Source: Yponomeuta sedellus
Taxonomy: Eukaryota > Arthropoda > Insecta > Lepidoptera > Yponomeutidae
DNA: 64,000 nt
Direction of reading: 5' to 3'
Assembly: GCA_934045075.1 (NCBI GenBank)
Contig: OW203729.1
Location: 9,895,704 to 9,959,703 of the forward strand
Shown here: positions 34,351 to 46,768 of the stretch, piece after piece
How positions within the stretch are numbered: the first letter of the stretch is position 1
Layout: each line of letters starts with the position of its first letter
Position numbers and translations under genes: made by a program
Notes under the pieces: generated by a model
What the model saw: only the letters and a program-made list of their open reading frames with translations
What the model was told of the DNA's origin: nothing
The model's database searches: none

Positions 34351-34713
34351 GAAGCGCTTGTGAAATACTCGAACCGAGTGATTGAATCAATCATTTGAGT
34401 TAAGCAATAACAGGCGCGGTCTGGTGCAGGATGAATGACCGTCCCGTGACTACCGCTAGTAGCATTTTTTCCGAGCGCTTCCATGCTCCGCAAGGCACGT
34501 TAAGCCGTTGGTGCCGGCTGTCATGTAATGGCAGTTGTTAAGCCATGTCAGAGGCCTTATGGGCGGCTTGACAACTTCTGACAGTAAGGTCCGTTACTGT
34601 CTTACAATCCTCCACAAACCCGGACTTGGCCTGCGTGGTGGAGTGGCCTAACCTTCCTGCGATGCAGGAACAGACCCGTGCCCCAGTAGTGGGGACTTAC
34701 AAGGGTTGATATC
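34351..34713 (+). mobile_element. 5S-rRNA-derived SINE, diverged copy
   Basis: The same order of blocks as the copy at 30901, with small deletions and substitutions (GCAATAACAGGCGCGGTCTGG; GGATGAATGACCG in box C). It ends ACAAGGGTTGATATCG. Confidence 0.8.
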
Positions 34714-35799
34714 GATTTGTTTTCTATCGTAGCGCTCTCAAGCTAAATCAGATCAATCTGAACTCGTGACTCCTTAAGTATGAACTTTCAGTGACCAGCG
34801 TCGAAGATCCAATTTGCTAGTCGAAAAAGTAAGGAAATGGCCGACACTGAAACACGAGGAATGGTTTACGCACTACGGCTATATTTTCGGATGTAGGTAC
34901 TTTTGTAAGTTAAATAAGTAACTAATACGAAAAATACTTATTTTTGACGTATTTTATAGATTTGCAATAAAAATATACGTGCTTTTGGTTGACCCCTTAT
35001 AAACTGCCTGTCTAAAAAGAGCCAAATACGTCCGCGGAGTTTGTAAGAAACAAAAGTGCTCAAATGTTGACTTGCTCATTTTATTGCTATGAGAATGAAG
35101 CTGTTGAATGTGTTTTACTGTGCCAACAAATTCATTGGTTATTCACGAAAGCTCTGCAATGTTTCGACGTACGCGTACAGTCAGTGATGGTTAGGTCTAC
35201 AACAGGTTGTCCTAGCGCACGATGCTTAAGAGCGAGTATTGAACAAAAAGGGGCGGATTCGTGTTGTTGACTATACAACAGTAGGTACCTCACTTGTTGC
35301 ACAGTGGTTCTGAGATGGACTTTCACCAGAAGAGCTATTGACACACATCGGCCCATTATTCATATGGGCATAATGTCCGTTTCCCTTTGACTTACTTGCC
35401 TACTTACTTGCTTGAGATTAAAGAAACACATTCCTGCCGATAATTGTGTTGGAAATATGTTTCTTTCATCTATTGACTTGCGAGCACTATATTTTGACGT
35501 CCACAAATTGACGATATGCCTATTCGAATTTTGACCGGCAGCCACGAACAATGTACAGATAAGCAATGATAATATTGTGCATCGGCAGTTGTCACAATGC
35601 AGTCTAGCGGGGACAACTACACTACTTGTAGTGGGTTAGATTCGCGAAGGGGCCACCCTTTCGCACGTATTTAAGGTCCTTGTCTTTATTTAGCTGCAGC
35701 ACAATAAGCGCTTGAATTGCGTGTGTGACTGCTACTAATTTAGTTGTTAAATTATACGACGCATCCAGTGCGTCATGAGGAAACCCGAGGCTAGGTTAG

Positions 35800-35985
35800 C
35801 TCCGCTCGTATTGGCTAGTCTTTTCGGTGGGTTAGGCCGACTAAGCTGTCAGGATGGTATAGGTGCTGGGTAGCCTACACCATCTTAAAAACAATTCCGA
35901 GACATTGCAGCGTCCGAGTGGTCCTAGTGTGAGTTAAGGTACGCTGGACGCTGTATAAATTATCACATTACATATATGTAAAGGC
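35800..35985 (-). repeat. Dispersed repeat (CTACGTAATGAGATGATT family), minus strand
   Basis: In reverse complement: ATACAGCGTCCAGCGTACC, then CACTCGGACGCTGC and ACCTATACCATCCTGACAGC, the order seen at 15659. Confidence 0.5.
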
Positions 35986-36423
35986 CAATAGTAGACCAGT
36001 GCGTCCCGATTTCTGTCTCGGAAGTTGTAACATATTGATCTTATAATTCGTGAAATTCATTGTTAGGACACATTATTATCACCGTAATCCGTTCCTTTCG
36101 TATCCAAATTGTGTTGCGATTGTTTGCAATCGTGTCAGAGATCTGTAATTGCACCTTTCAAGTCTTATCGCGGTTGCCGCCGGCCAGCAGGCTGACCTTT
36201 CCACGGAATGGGTGGCCGCAAGACGCGGACCGTAAATACAAATTTTAACATTAAAACCACTGCAATGTGTTGCGAAATGTGGGGAGGATAGCTGAGGAAT
36301 GCGCAGGTTTTGGCATTGAATATAATAATGTTTCAAGTGTTGGAGGACAAGCCAATTATGGGACTACCGGCTCTTGTTTCGGAGCGAAATGTCAGCGAAG
36401 CTTTGAGTTGACTGCTGCAACGA

Positions 36424-36643
36424 AGTCCCGGCATGGGTGGAATTTTTAACTTTTAAATAGGTTAAAAAGCATGGGATAGTGCATTAAAATAGTATAATCA
36501 TGTGGGAATATAATACAGCGATATCATTCCGATGTAAAAATCTAACTGCAAAGTAAGGTACTCGGTGCTACAAGTGACGCAAATTACTTCAGCCGGTTCG
36601 AGTCCCGGCATGAGTGGAATTTTTAGCCTCTAAATAGGTTTTT
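36424..36643 (+). mobile_element. tRNA-like retroposon, tandem partial units
   Basis: The tail of one unit (GTCCCGGCATGGGTGGAATT and TAGTGCATTAAAATAGTATA) is followed directly by the leader of a second unit (ATCATTCCGATGTAAA) and then a second B box and tail, with the tRNA 5' half deleted. Imperfect flanking repeats GCTGCAACGAAG / GCTGTAACAAAG may be an aged target duplication. Confidence 0.65.
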
Positions 36644-38520
36644 AAAACGCTGTAACAAAGCTTAGTATTGGTTAGAAATCGCTCGGAAACAAGAATGTAG
36701 GTACCTACGCAGCTGGCCCTCTACTATCGACGTTATTAACTTAAAAATTAACGAAGATCAAGAGTACTCACTTTTCAATTAGCAAAAGACAGTTTTTGTA
36801 GCTTATTTCAACGGTTTTAAACTAGTTGGCGTGACCTTGACATAGGTGCCTACGTGATTGCAAAGTACCTGTCTGATATAGAAATAAATGTTTGACCGCA
36901 AAAGGCCACGGGAGATATGTATGTTATTTATACGCAATATGATCATCGAAAGCCCAGAGGCAGTTCTAAGCAGAAGGAAAGATATAAGTAGTTAAGACTA
37001 CGTACATTTGGTTCCGTTTATTATTGAATTATTTATCCATTTATAGCTAAAGAGTAAAGAATATTCATAAAATATTTATTTATTTTTAAGACTCCCTGAA
37101 AATTTTAAACCATTTTAACTAAAAAATCAACAGTGAAATTAAAAAAAATGGAGGTTGTTATTTCAAATAAATTTTGCTGTATGCTGGATAGAAAATAGTC
37201 CAAACAAATCTTATTTGTTCGATGTTTTTAAGCTTAGGTACTTGCCTTATTGTAAAATTATCTTAGATGGGAATCTAAGATAAATTTATCATAATAAATG
37301 ACCTAAAGAAGCCGAAATCCAAATTGAAGCCGCTGAATTCGTTCATGCATCGCCAGAGGACGGTCAGTGTAACAACAAAGCTTTTATATCACCCTCGCAT
37401 CCGGGGTAGGGTGAACCTCTCACGACACGCGAAACTCGTGTGGTCACTGCAGCCAGTGCCTGGTTACATAAGCACACCTGTATTGTCTCTATATAACATG
37501 TATGTGTGTATTATCTCCAGCAGAGTACCTCGCTATCAATAGAACTGCGGTTTCATGCTCCGCGACGTTAACTTCTCACTCTGTTGGCCTGACAACCGTA
37601 ACAACACAGATAACGAAGACCGTTTTGCTCGAGGAATAGATGCGCTTTTAGCAAATACCAACAGGACTAAATACAGTGTTCTGTGCTTGAACAAACGACC
37701 AATCTATTCTACGAGATACGATTTTCGTGGAGGACAATAAAAGGACGGATAGGATGCTAGCCAGCTCGGGAAGATGGGATTGTTAGTAGGGAATCTAATA
37801 GGTAAGTACGTAAGTACCTCCATCAGGATCATCCTAATTGGTGCTTTGAGATATCGTTTTAGGTGTCTTAAACACAGTAATATTGCTGTGTTCAAAAAAC
37901 CATTTTAATTTATCCGGGGATTGTCTTAGTGAGTGGTGGTAAAAGTTGTTCGTAAGAGATCAGTTTTTGTAATATATCTCCGCGTCTGTAGATATGTACT
38001 CTTAGGATAATAATCTATCGCGTAAACTACATTTGGAGACCCGTTTAAACGCTATTTAAAATAAAAGAAATCGCTTAGACACCTGGAGAAGAGAAGTTCG
38101 GAAAGGCAGCAAGACCTGCGACGTATCGTGCTCTTTACTGACTGACTAAAGAGCCAGGAGGTACCAAATCCATACCATCTGAATAAGGGAGTTTTTTATG
38201 TATCCTACGTGTGGTAGAGCCTGCCGCTCTCGACTCGGAGCATTAATAATTCGACAGCGTCAAACTTTTAGGCATCGCAAAGGCCTATGATGATGAGAAT
38301 CCGTAAAATTATATAAGTCGAAAACCATTTTGAAGATAATAATAATTATTGGCAACCTCTACTTTAAAGTACACTCATGTGTTTATACCTACCGGTGTAT
38401 TAGAATCCATTTATATCCGAAAATGGATTGTGAATGGATTGTTTGCCCCATAGTAGAAGCTGTTAGTACCTTCTGACGAATATAATGCAGCCCAGTTTCA
38501 GTATAGAGCTTTCGCCCAGT

Positions 38521-38538
38521 GAGAGAGAGAGAGAGAGA
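38521..38538. repeat. (GA)n microsatellite
   Basis: Uninterrupted GA repeat, followed by GATAAGATTGATAAGATT. Confidence 0.9.
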
Positions 38539-39487
38539 TAAGATTGATAAGATTCAGATTTATTCATATAAAAATTGTACAAGTTATTTTGTGAAGTCCC
38601 TGATCTCTGAGCTAGGTAAATACCTGTGCTCTCTCCCATTTAGATGATACGTGGTATTAGGTACATAATTACAAGATACTAAAAACAATCAAAAAATATA
38701 TATTAACCAAAAGATAAATAAAAATAGATAACAACATAGTTTGTATGATTGTGTTTGTGTGTATATGTGTGTGTCTGTGTGTGAGAGAAAGAATGTTTTT
38801 GACACAGAAAAGCACTTGTTCACGAATATATAGATCTCAGAAGGTCCTCGGTATCAGAGTAAGACACCCGTAAGAGAGAGAGTACGGAGGTAGTCAACAC
38901 ACGTGCTTACCACGGATTGACCCGCGGATTACCCAGTTCCACCCACCTACTGATGAGGTTATATATGTAACCACTATTCTTCTTCTTCGTCGGTACTCTA
39001 TTGACAGACCGGTCGTGGTCCTCACGAAGAGGTTTTATTGTAGCTCCTAACCTAACCCGCATTTAAGTAACTCCTACCGTATTATACATATTTAGCGATA
39101 TATAATATGGTAACATTACTCAGATTTAAGAAATCATGGCTGTATTATTTTTTCTGGCTGTGCAATAAAGTGTCCTCTATCTATCTATGTAATAAATAAT
39201 AATTGGCCCCTACCTTAGCTATATATTTACCTTATTAGTTATATAACTAACCTAAAATAGGGATCACAAACTGTGGTATCAGACCTAAACATACCGCAGA
39301 ATATAAATGTAAATTTTAAGGTATTTGCCTCGAACAGGGAGCCGACCTGCGGCTGCGGCCGGACATTGGGATCTCTAACCCAAAATTATATTTAAATTAC
39401 TTACCGGCTCTAGTTGGTAGGAAGTCATATTTACCTTTAAAATATTCCATGTTCTCTACTTTCAGCTTAGCTGTATCTACTGACTGC

Positions 39488-39710
39488 CACGTTGGTATAG
39501 GTCACGTCCGTTAAGGCGCTTGGTTACCAAGGCGGAGGTCGTGGGTTTGATTTCCACTGGGGGCCGCCATAAATTTGTACAAGTGGCCTCAGTCTGGGTG
39601 TGTTTTCATGTTTGTGACGTCCTTACCTGGTTACCGTAGTACAGGGTATCCTTTTTTGTGAAAAGGTCAAGTGATTGTATTGTGTTAAAGTTATTAATAT
39701 TATTGCTACT
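39488..39710 (+). mobile_element. tRNA-derived SINE, family A
   Basis: CACGTTGGTATAGGTCACG ... GGTCGTGGGTTTGATTTCC (A and B boxes), then CTCAGTCTGGGTGTGTTTTC, ACAGGGTATCC and GTGATTGTATTGTGTTAAAG. Confidence 0.65.
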
Positions 39711-40507
39711 TTGTTAATAGCTTACAATTCTGTTGGAATGCTCTCCAACTCGCCTTCAGTGCAGTTTCCAGTAAAATAGCACAACCCGTTTCAATCCAAA
39801 GCTGCACAGACAGCCTTTAGGTCTTATTTAGTCAGTTCTTGCTTAAAGAGATGAATAATGAGGTGATGATGGGTGACCTGATATCTCTCTATTGGCTATT
39901 CAACCGTTGTGCTCTAATTACTACACCAACCATGTCATATTTTGTTTAAACGGATCTCCGCATACACTGACTGGTAAAATTGTAACCTTATTTTCAAGCA
40001 ATCTGTTGTACCTATTAAGTACCAGGTAGCGATGACAATAATGAAGACCCAACAGTCCGAAACAATTACATTTATTCACTTAATCAAATTATTTTCCAAT
40101 ATTCTTTACACTGCTAAACTTCATCATTTTTTATCTATAGATAACCGTCAAAAAGAAACGCGGCAAGTTCAATCATCGTTCAAAAACAATCTATACGCTG
40201 CGTTCATATTTACATAATTACTTGTCAATGACAATCGTCAAGTTATGAGAACCCTTATTTAGGCAGATTACTATAATTCACATGACTGCATAGATAGAAT
40301 GATAATATTAGTACATAATGGTTGTATCAATCTGACATATTGCGATGCATGCTCAGTGTTACTACTGTGTTACTATTTTTTGTTTCCTTGCAGAAATCTA
40401 GCACTTTGTTGCTATAGGTGAAAACCTGTAGGTAGCTCACTAACTAGTTTTCTAAGTTTCATAAATTGTTTATAAGCTGTTGGTTTTTTATAGATAACAA
40501 ATAGTAA

Positions 40508-40708
40508 TTATATATTAAACTGGTCTAACCGCAATTATTTATTAGGTATTTATTAGGTAATTACCTTATTTCCCGACGTTTCGGCAGCGTTACAGTTGCC
40601 ATGGTCTCGGGTAGACTGAAGTGGCGAGTACAGTACAGTTTTACTAATAAATAATCGCGATTAGACCCGTTTAATATATAACTATGTATGAGTATCGCGA
40701 ATGATTAG
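40508..40708. mobile_element. Foldback element, TTTCCCGACGTTTCGGC family (copy 2)
   Basis: Lies 98 bp upstream of the first b561 exon. ATATATTAAACTGGTCTAAC at the left pairs with the inverted TTAGACCCGTTTAATATAT at the right; the core reads CCCGACGTTTCGGCAGCGTT then ACAGTTGCCATGGTCTCGGG. Confidence 0.65.
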
Positions 40709-40805
40709 GAAATAATATAACAAATAATTAAGTAAATAATAAAATCTTACACACCCAAAGGGATCGATGAATAACTGTCTGACAACGTCGTCTCTTCTCT
40801 TCCAG

Positions 40806-41041
40806 TCAGCGCACCCGCTCATACGACTCGGACGAGAATGAGCGCGGCGCATGCGAGTGGTGCGAGTACGCTCTCGTCATCACCCTGGCCACGATCCTGC
40901 TGATAGGAGTCTCGGCGCTGACGGTCTTCTGGGTCCTCTACTACCGCGAGGGCTACGCCTGGGCCGATGACATCCCGGAGAAGCAGTTCAACCTGCATCC
41001 TACCCTCATGGTGGCGGGCTTCGTCACCTTCAGCGGCTTTT
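40806..41041 (+). CDS. nemy: Cytochrome b561 (nemy-type), core exon 1: N-terminal tail, helix 1 and start of helix 2
   Basis: Cytochromes b561 of this class are six-helix membrane proteins that pass electrons from cytosolic ascorbate across vesicle or plasma membranes through two haems; in fly neurons the orthologue is linked to memory and neuropeptide amidation (family knowledge). This exon reads in one frame from 40807. It has a short acidic and Cys-containing tail (GACEWCEY), then a hydrophobic helix (ALVITLATILLIGVSALTVF), a lumenal loop (YYREGYAW) and the start of helix 2 with FNLHPTLMVAG, whose His is the first expected haem ligand. The acceptor is a pyrimidine-rich tract ending CCAG at 40805; the donor is T|GTGAGT at 41042. 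It starts after one leftover base, so an upstream exon ending in phase 2 is required (or phase 0 if the TCAG acceptor three bases later is used). The initiator Met is therefore outside this exon and was not found with confidence. Confidence 0.9.
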
Positions 41042-42965
41042 GTGAGTATCTGATCATGATCATGTATCATGTATAGGAGCTGTTTTGGTTTATCATCTAT
41101 TTGACGCCCGTTGCAGAACGTATAGGCCTCCCTCATGGTTTTCCAAGCTACTTAACCAAATTTATTGATAGCAATTCCTGGTATAAAATAAACAAAAGTT
41201 TAACCCCCGCTCCCCTTATATATAAGCACATAATTATACATATGTACATTTCCTCGTGCTTTATTTCGCGCGTTTTAGATAGTAGAGTTTTAGATTACGT
41301 TTAGTTTACGTTACGTTACTGGACTGGAGTGGATATCTGAGCTTCAGACGTAGGCGTTACATTGGCCAGAGCCGGCGCAGTTTTAGTGATAAAACTGTTA
41401 AATATGGATAAGGGCCTAGTCAAAACGTGCAGTTAAAGACTACACTGGTGGGAGCTTAGATACCGCCAAATCTCGCCTTTTTACGTGACACGTTTTCCGC
41501 ATGCATCATGCAGGAAAGCCATCTAATACAGTGGTTCTTAACCAGTGGTCCCTGGAAACGTTTCAAGTGGTCCGCGAAGCTATTATTACGAAATAACAAT
41601 TGAATGAGTGTTAGTCGTAAAATTATTCTAGTTTTATTTATAAATAGATCAAACAAACCTTTATTTATTTACATTTAGGTACCGTATGTTACCAATAAAC
41701 CAACTAGGTGGTCCTTGACAATACAAAAATTTTGCTAAATGGTCCCTCATGCATGACTTAAAGGTTAAGAACTACTATTAGGTACCCTTACGTTGATATT
41801 TTGAAAAATATTCAAATAGACTAACTCATTTACCTAAGATAAGGATGCTACTTAATCTTTAACTACTGTACGCGAGAATGCAATAGAAACAGCAGTTACA
41901 AAAGAAAAGGTACAATTGGTGGTTATTGCTAATAGCAATTTCTTCCAGGCCACCTCATAATGAAATCAAGGTAATTAAACAAATTCACGGACAACAACGT
42001 CAGTTTAGTTTCTGTGGCGTTCTCCTCAATAATCTAATTTCACTGTCTAATATAGTGCATACTAATATGGAAGTGACCTCCTAATACACAAATTATTCTA
42101 TTTTTGACATAACAGCGAAGCAGTTAATCACTCCAGTCACCGTCGTTGCATCACCCGATACGTACTTTCGCTCATTAAAAATTCGTCCATAAAGATGTTA
42201 ACGCCGACGCAACTTTTAACCGGTCTTCGTAACTAGCTATAATTAGCAGTGTGCTTTTCTGGTTTTTAGTACTTGCCAGAAATGGATCAATCGATCCTTG
42301 TGTACTGCTATAGATTTTTTGTTCACTATAGCATTAAATTTTATGACTATAGTACATATTTATCATTGAGAGAAAAGTGTTTGGTGACTTCTCTCGCAAA
42401 GGCGAGAGGCTATCCCCCGGGTACTTTTTTGCCCGTCGATATAAGTAGATCTCTTATAAATTGTATCAAATAACGCACACGAAAGACTTCCCCGAACAAA
42501 AAGTTCCTCAAGTTACCGAGGAAATCAAGAGACCGGACTGGACAATAATTCTGTGTTCTTTTAAAACGCCTTTTTCAACTTCATGTAAATTACAACTTAA
42601 TGCAATCTCAGAATATTTCATTCCATAGCGTACGCTTCACTCAAATTCCGGGGAACAAAATGACCGCACACCGTAGGCGTTGAGTCCGCGATAGTACTCA
42701 GAGGACATTTTTTACGATTCAGGGACTTTCGTCCCTTGAGGACAAAAGTCCCTCGTCTGCGCAGGCCTTAAGCCCTTCTCTGCGAGAAGGCATGTTTCCT
42801 GCAGTGGGACGTGTTTAGGCGGCATACTAAAATAATGTAAGCGGCAGAACACATCAGGTCACGCTGCCTGGTATGCAACCGGCCACTTCATGTACCTGTA
42901 TAAAGTGTGCAACCACGCCACAGTGCTCAAAACAACAATTAACCCACTTCTCTGATCGTTTCCAG
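41042..42965 (+). other. b561 intron between core exons 1 and 2
   Basis: Bounded by GTGAGT and TTTCCAG. It holds the hAT-like element at 41529-41777 and, near 42770-42830, a retroposon tail fragment (TTTCCTGCAGTGGGACGTGT). The rest is unique AT-rich DNA with no further exon seen. Confidence 0.7.
41529..41777. mobile_element. hAT-like non-autonomous element in a b561 intron
   Basis: CAGTGGTTCTTAACC at the left and GGTTAAGAACTACTA at the right form 15-bp imperfect inverted repeats of the type CAGTGGTTCTTAACC known from hAT elements. The interior has GTGGTCC motifs near both ends. No 8-bp target duplication is recognisable. Confidence 0.6.
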
Positions 42966-43168
42966 CGGTGCTCCTCTACCGCATCTGTAGATGCTTCCGG
43001 CGCATCTACGTGAAGCTCCTGCACGCCATATTCCATGCGCTGGCGTTCCCCTGCATCGTGATTGGCTTCCTCGCCGTCCTCGACTTCCACAACAAGAAGG
43101 GCATCAACAACTTCTACTCGCTCCACAGCTGGATCGGATTCGTCGCCATGGGACTGTTTGGCATTCAG
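42966..43168 (+). CDS. nemy: Cytochrome b561 (nemy-type), core exon 2: helices 2-4
   Basis: The exon joins the previous one in phase (T|CG gives Ser) and reads SVLLYRICRCFRRIYVKLLH onward without a stop. LLYRICR corresponds to the cytosolic ascorbate-binding region of the family. KLLHAIFHALAF supplies the second expected haem His, and NNFYSLHSWIG carries the strongly conserved SLHSW signature with the third His, usually assigned to monodehydroascorbate binding on the non-cytosolic side. Between them is a long hydrophobic helix (CIVIGFLAVLDF). The acceptor is TTTCCAG at 42965 and the donor CAG|GTAATT at 43169, ending in phase 0. The preceding intron (41042-42965) carries a hAT-like element and the following one carries a 5S-rRNA-derived SINE and a tRNA-like composite. 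GC content is clearly higher than in the flanking introns, as expected for a real exon. Confidence 0.92.
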
Positions 43169-43215
43169 GTAATTTAATCCAATGTCTTCATTTGTTGAGC
43201 CCGTTATATAGGAAA

Positions 43216-43595
43216 GCGAAGCGCTCGTGGCCTAGACAAACCGAGTGATTGGAATCAATCACTTGGTTAAACAACAACAGGCGCGGTCAGGTACAGGATG
43301 GGTGAGCGTCCTGTGACTACCGCTAGTGGCATTTTTCCGAGCGCTTCCGTGCTTCGCAAGGCACGTTAAGCCGTTGGTGCCGGCTGTCATATAGTGGCAG
43401 TCGTTAAGCCATGTCAGAGGCCTTGTGGGCGGCTTGATAACTTCTGACAGTAAGGCCCGCCACTGTCTTACAATCCTCCACCAACCCGGACTTGGCCCCC
43501 GTGGTGGAGTATGGCCTAACCTTCCTGCGATGCAGGAAGAGACCCGTGCCCCAGCAGTGGGGACATACAAGGGTTGATAACGACGACGACGACGT
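43216..43595 (+). mobile_element. 5S-rRNA-derived SINE in a b561 intron
   Basis: A near full-length copy starting GCGAAGCGCTCGTGGCC and ending in a GAC trinucleotide tail, lying 47 bp after the donor of core exon 2. A short repeat TAGGAAA flanks it (43209-43215, 43596-43602). 5S-like boxes are present with a C to G change in box C (GGGTGAGCG). Confidence 0.8.
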
Positions 43596-44400
43596 TAGGA
43601 AAAGTTTGCCGGGGTCGCTAATGTCTGTCCGTGTTTGGGTGCTGCTAGATCTTCGTTAAAACAAATAAACAAACAAACAGAGTACTTTATTCAAAATTGC
43701 ACAGAAACTGTGACTTGAACGTTACAAAATAAACTAGATGTCCATTTCAAAATCTAGATCATTTTGGAGAAAAAATGGACAAAAAAACTCCAAACATAGT
43801 CTTTTCAAAGTCCAAGACTAGTCAGTCAGGCTCTCTCTCTGAAGACACCACGGTCATGCAAAAATAAATAGGTTCTTTATTTTAAATATTTATATCCTAA
43901 AGAGGAATAAAAAATATACCTACGTGGATTTTTGACCCAGAAATGATTTGATATTTCTCGCGCGATTGTGGGACGAAATACGTAAACGATGAACATCACT
44001 AAATCCATGATCACGAATACTAAGGCAATCCCAGAGATGGCCGAGCTTAGGTAAATGATCGAAGGACAAGGCGGATACAGAGGTTACTGAGGTAAGTTAA
44101 ACGATCCATAGGGAGACAAGAGACCTGGGGGGTGAGTCACTAAAAAGCATAGTTGTTTAATAGGGTCATATTAGTTCGGTAACGGTCGTTTTATTCACAC
44201 TATCGGTAGTCTAGTAACCAATGGCATTGCAATCGTATAACTCGTGCTACTTAACTCGGCGCCTCTCGCAATTCGATTTTCTTCGCGAGAGATGCCCATT
44301 TCATTTGCGCGGGTTATACCCCAGGAATGACATTCTACTGCTACCGAACTGAGGCAAATATCAACCATTGTCGTGCTTATTTCATTCTATCGAAAAACTA

Positions 44401-44432
44401 TCATTATCATCATCATCATCACCATCATCAAC
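44401..44432. repeat. (ATC)n microsatellite with a 5S-SINE tail fragment
   Basis: An imperfect CAT/ATC repeat followed by TATCCCCACCGAGGAACACG and GGTCTCTTCCCTGAAGAAGG, resembling the last part of the 5S-derived SINE in minus orientation (to about 44485). Confidence 0.6.
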
Positions 44433-45469
44433 CCATTATATCCCCACCGAGGAACACGGGTCTCTTCCCTGAAGAAGGTAAGGTTGAAAAACTATGCTAA
44501 GTTTTAGACTCTAGGGCCCAATGGGTTGATAATATTGATTGATATTGGCAGTGGAGTGAGGATTGTCGTTACAAGGAAGAGACCTATGCCCAGCACGGGC
44601 AGGATAAATATAAATAATTGTCTACCTGCTGCGGACAAACGCCACTAAGGCACTTTTGTCGAACAACCAATAGCATCAGCATCGAGCGTTTCAAATCACT
44701 ACACAGGCGTCATTATTTCTAGACCATATAATAACACAAGTAATTGTCATACCTTTTTTATAATTGTCATACCTAATTTAGACGACCGTCACAAGACCGC
44801 GGTCGTGTTTTGTTTGGTGTCTCGCATAATCCTTGCGGTTTGCCGGCATTTGGCACGGTTCCGATTTCGGCTAAATCCCCCACCTCTACCTCTAAGCAAA
44901 TCCCATTTGACATCTAATCCCTGGGATTATACAAATTCAAAGCTGGCAGAATGTCAATTAAGTCATCGACAGGAATTGGGCTAAACTTGATTGTGTGGAC
45001 GGGGGAATTCACGCATCAGGCATGCATTTAGATAGGTAGTTACGAATTCGTTCTCTACTTTGTGCTTCTACACGCGAAGGTAAAGTTAACAAGTGTTTGA
45101 AATTTCAGTTAATTGTTAAATTTATTTTTATAAAAAGCGACTAAATACACTACAACTAAATACTCGACTAAATACCTACCTACACTAAAATTTTTACTCG
45201 TTTATTTTTAGTTTGAAAATAAACGACTACAGCACTAAAAACATAGAAACAATTTAAGCGAATATGACCTACTTCGAATTTAAAGTTTATATTCGTTTGA
45301 AATATTTCTCTTTTTATTGCTATATTTGGTGCAACTTAGAAATATTAAAATTAGGAATTCTTAGTTGAATTTTTTTATTAACTTACCTACTTAAACCTAC
45401 CTTAAATAATTAAATATACATTCATATTAATAATAAAAATATATATTATGTGGGAAGAGGAAATAATAT

Positions 45470-46097
45470 ACTATTTTTATTTTTAATGCACTAACCCGTG
45501 CTAATGACAAATTTAAAAACCTATTTAGAGGCTAAAAATTTCACCCATGCCGGGATTCGAACCCGCAACCTCTGGCTATCCGTGCCAGCGCTCTACAATT
45601 TGAGCCAATGGGCGACTCACCGGCATCAGTGAAACACAACGTACGTAATACAGAGAATAGTGTAAAGAGGTTCGAAATTTCACTGATGCCGGTGAGTCGC
45701 CCATTGGCTCAATTGGTAGAGCGCTGGCACGGATAGCCAGAGATTGCGGGTTCGAATCCCGGCATGGGTGAAATTTTTAGCCTCTAAATAGGTTTTTAAA
45801 TTTGTCCTTAGCACGGGTTAGTGCATTAAAAATAAAAATAGTATAATCATGTGGGTACAGTGATATCATTCCGATGTAAAACCTAACTGCAAAGTAGGTA
45901 GTCGGGGCTGTAAGTGATGCAATTTGCTTAAGCCAGATGTCGCTGCCTGTACGTAATACAGAGAATAGTGTAAAGAGGTTCGAAATTTCACTGATGCCGG
46001 TGAGTCGCCCATTGGCTCAATTGGTAGAGCGCTGGCACGGATAGCCAGAGGTTGCGGGTTCGAATCCCGGAATGGGTGAAATTTTTAGCCTCTAAAT
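45470..46097 (+). mobile_element. Three-unit composite of the tRNA-like retroposon in the b561 intron
   Basis: An inverted unit (45470-45635) is joined head to head to a direct unit (about 45640-45844), which runs straight into a second direct unit with its long leader (45845-46097). Each holds a tRNA-like body (minus about 45546-45616, plus about 45697-45770, plus 46006-46078). The whole block is flanked by AGGAAATAATAT at 45458-45469 and 46098-46109, so it appears to have inserted as one piece. Confidence 0.8.
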
Positions 46098-46768
46098 AGG
46101 AAATAATATGTATAATACCTACGTAATATTCATAGACGTAGTTGCGCCTTAAGTGCGCTTTAAAAAATGTTAAGATTTTTCTCGATGTTTCTAGGATCCC
46201 ATCACTAATTCCTGACTTATTGGTTGATTGATGACCACGGAACCCCCTGGCAACCCTTTCGAACAAAAAATAATTTTCTAGTATCTAATCGATCCAGGCG
46301 ATTTCGCGTAAGTAATTGAGGAACATGCATAAAAAAAAGATGAAAAGAAAATCCGACCTGAAACCTCCTCCTTTTTTGAAATTGGTTAAAAGCGGAGCAT
46401 AAAAACTATTTCTACATATTTCTTGTTTCGTACAATTGGACGCACGACGCAGTCTGCGTGTTTTTCTATTTATGTGATATTCTTGTTTGGGGACTATAAG
46501 TGATTAGGTAGGTATATCATGAAGACGTTATTGCTTAAAAAAATCCTGTTCAGTAACTGAAGTTCATAAATTATCCGTGCCGAAATTTAAATAGCCTCAT
46601 AGCCAATTGGCGTTCTCATGTAACTTCCTCCTACTTTCAAAACCCGGCGTCATTAAGCGCCTCTGTAAGTCGCTTAAGACGGATGACCCAACACAGTAGA
46701 GACTTACATAACTGAAGTGCTGCAGCCAGCTGTAGGTATCTAACATGACGCATTCTCGCATTTTCCAG

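Larger units (their letters stand above)
36650..40505. other. Region upstream of the first recognised b561 exon
   Basis: Contains the GA microsatellite, a GT-rich stretch near 38750-38785 and a family A SINE. Possibly part of the first b561 intron. No exon ending in the required phase was recognised. Confidence 0.45.
43169..46768 (+). other. b561 intron between core exons 2 and 3
   Basis: Contains the 5S-derived SINE (43216-43595), a CAAA-rich stretch near 43660, the ATC microsatellite and the three-unit tRNA-like composite. 44600-45450 shows only AT-rich unique sequence and a small duplication of TAATTGTCATACC near 44740-44775. Confidence 0.7.

Noticed and set aside
40819..41136. Minus-strand 105-codon frame
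   Set aside because: Antisense shadow of b561 core exon 1.
43259..43570. 103-codon frame recurring near 31050 and in reverse at 22138
   Set aside because: It repeats because it lies in the 5S-derived SINE; no protein function is implied.
45697..45770. tRNA gene
   Set aside because: A and B boxes and a cloverleaf are present, but the anticodon loop ACGGATA lacks U33, the T-stem/acceptor has mismatches, and the same unit is repeated many times with retroposon flanks.
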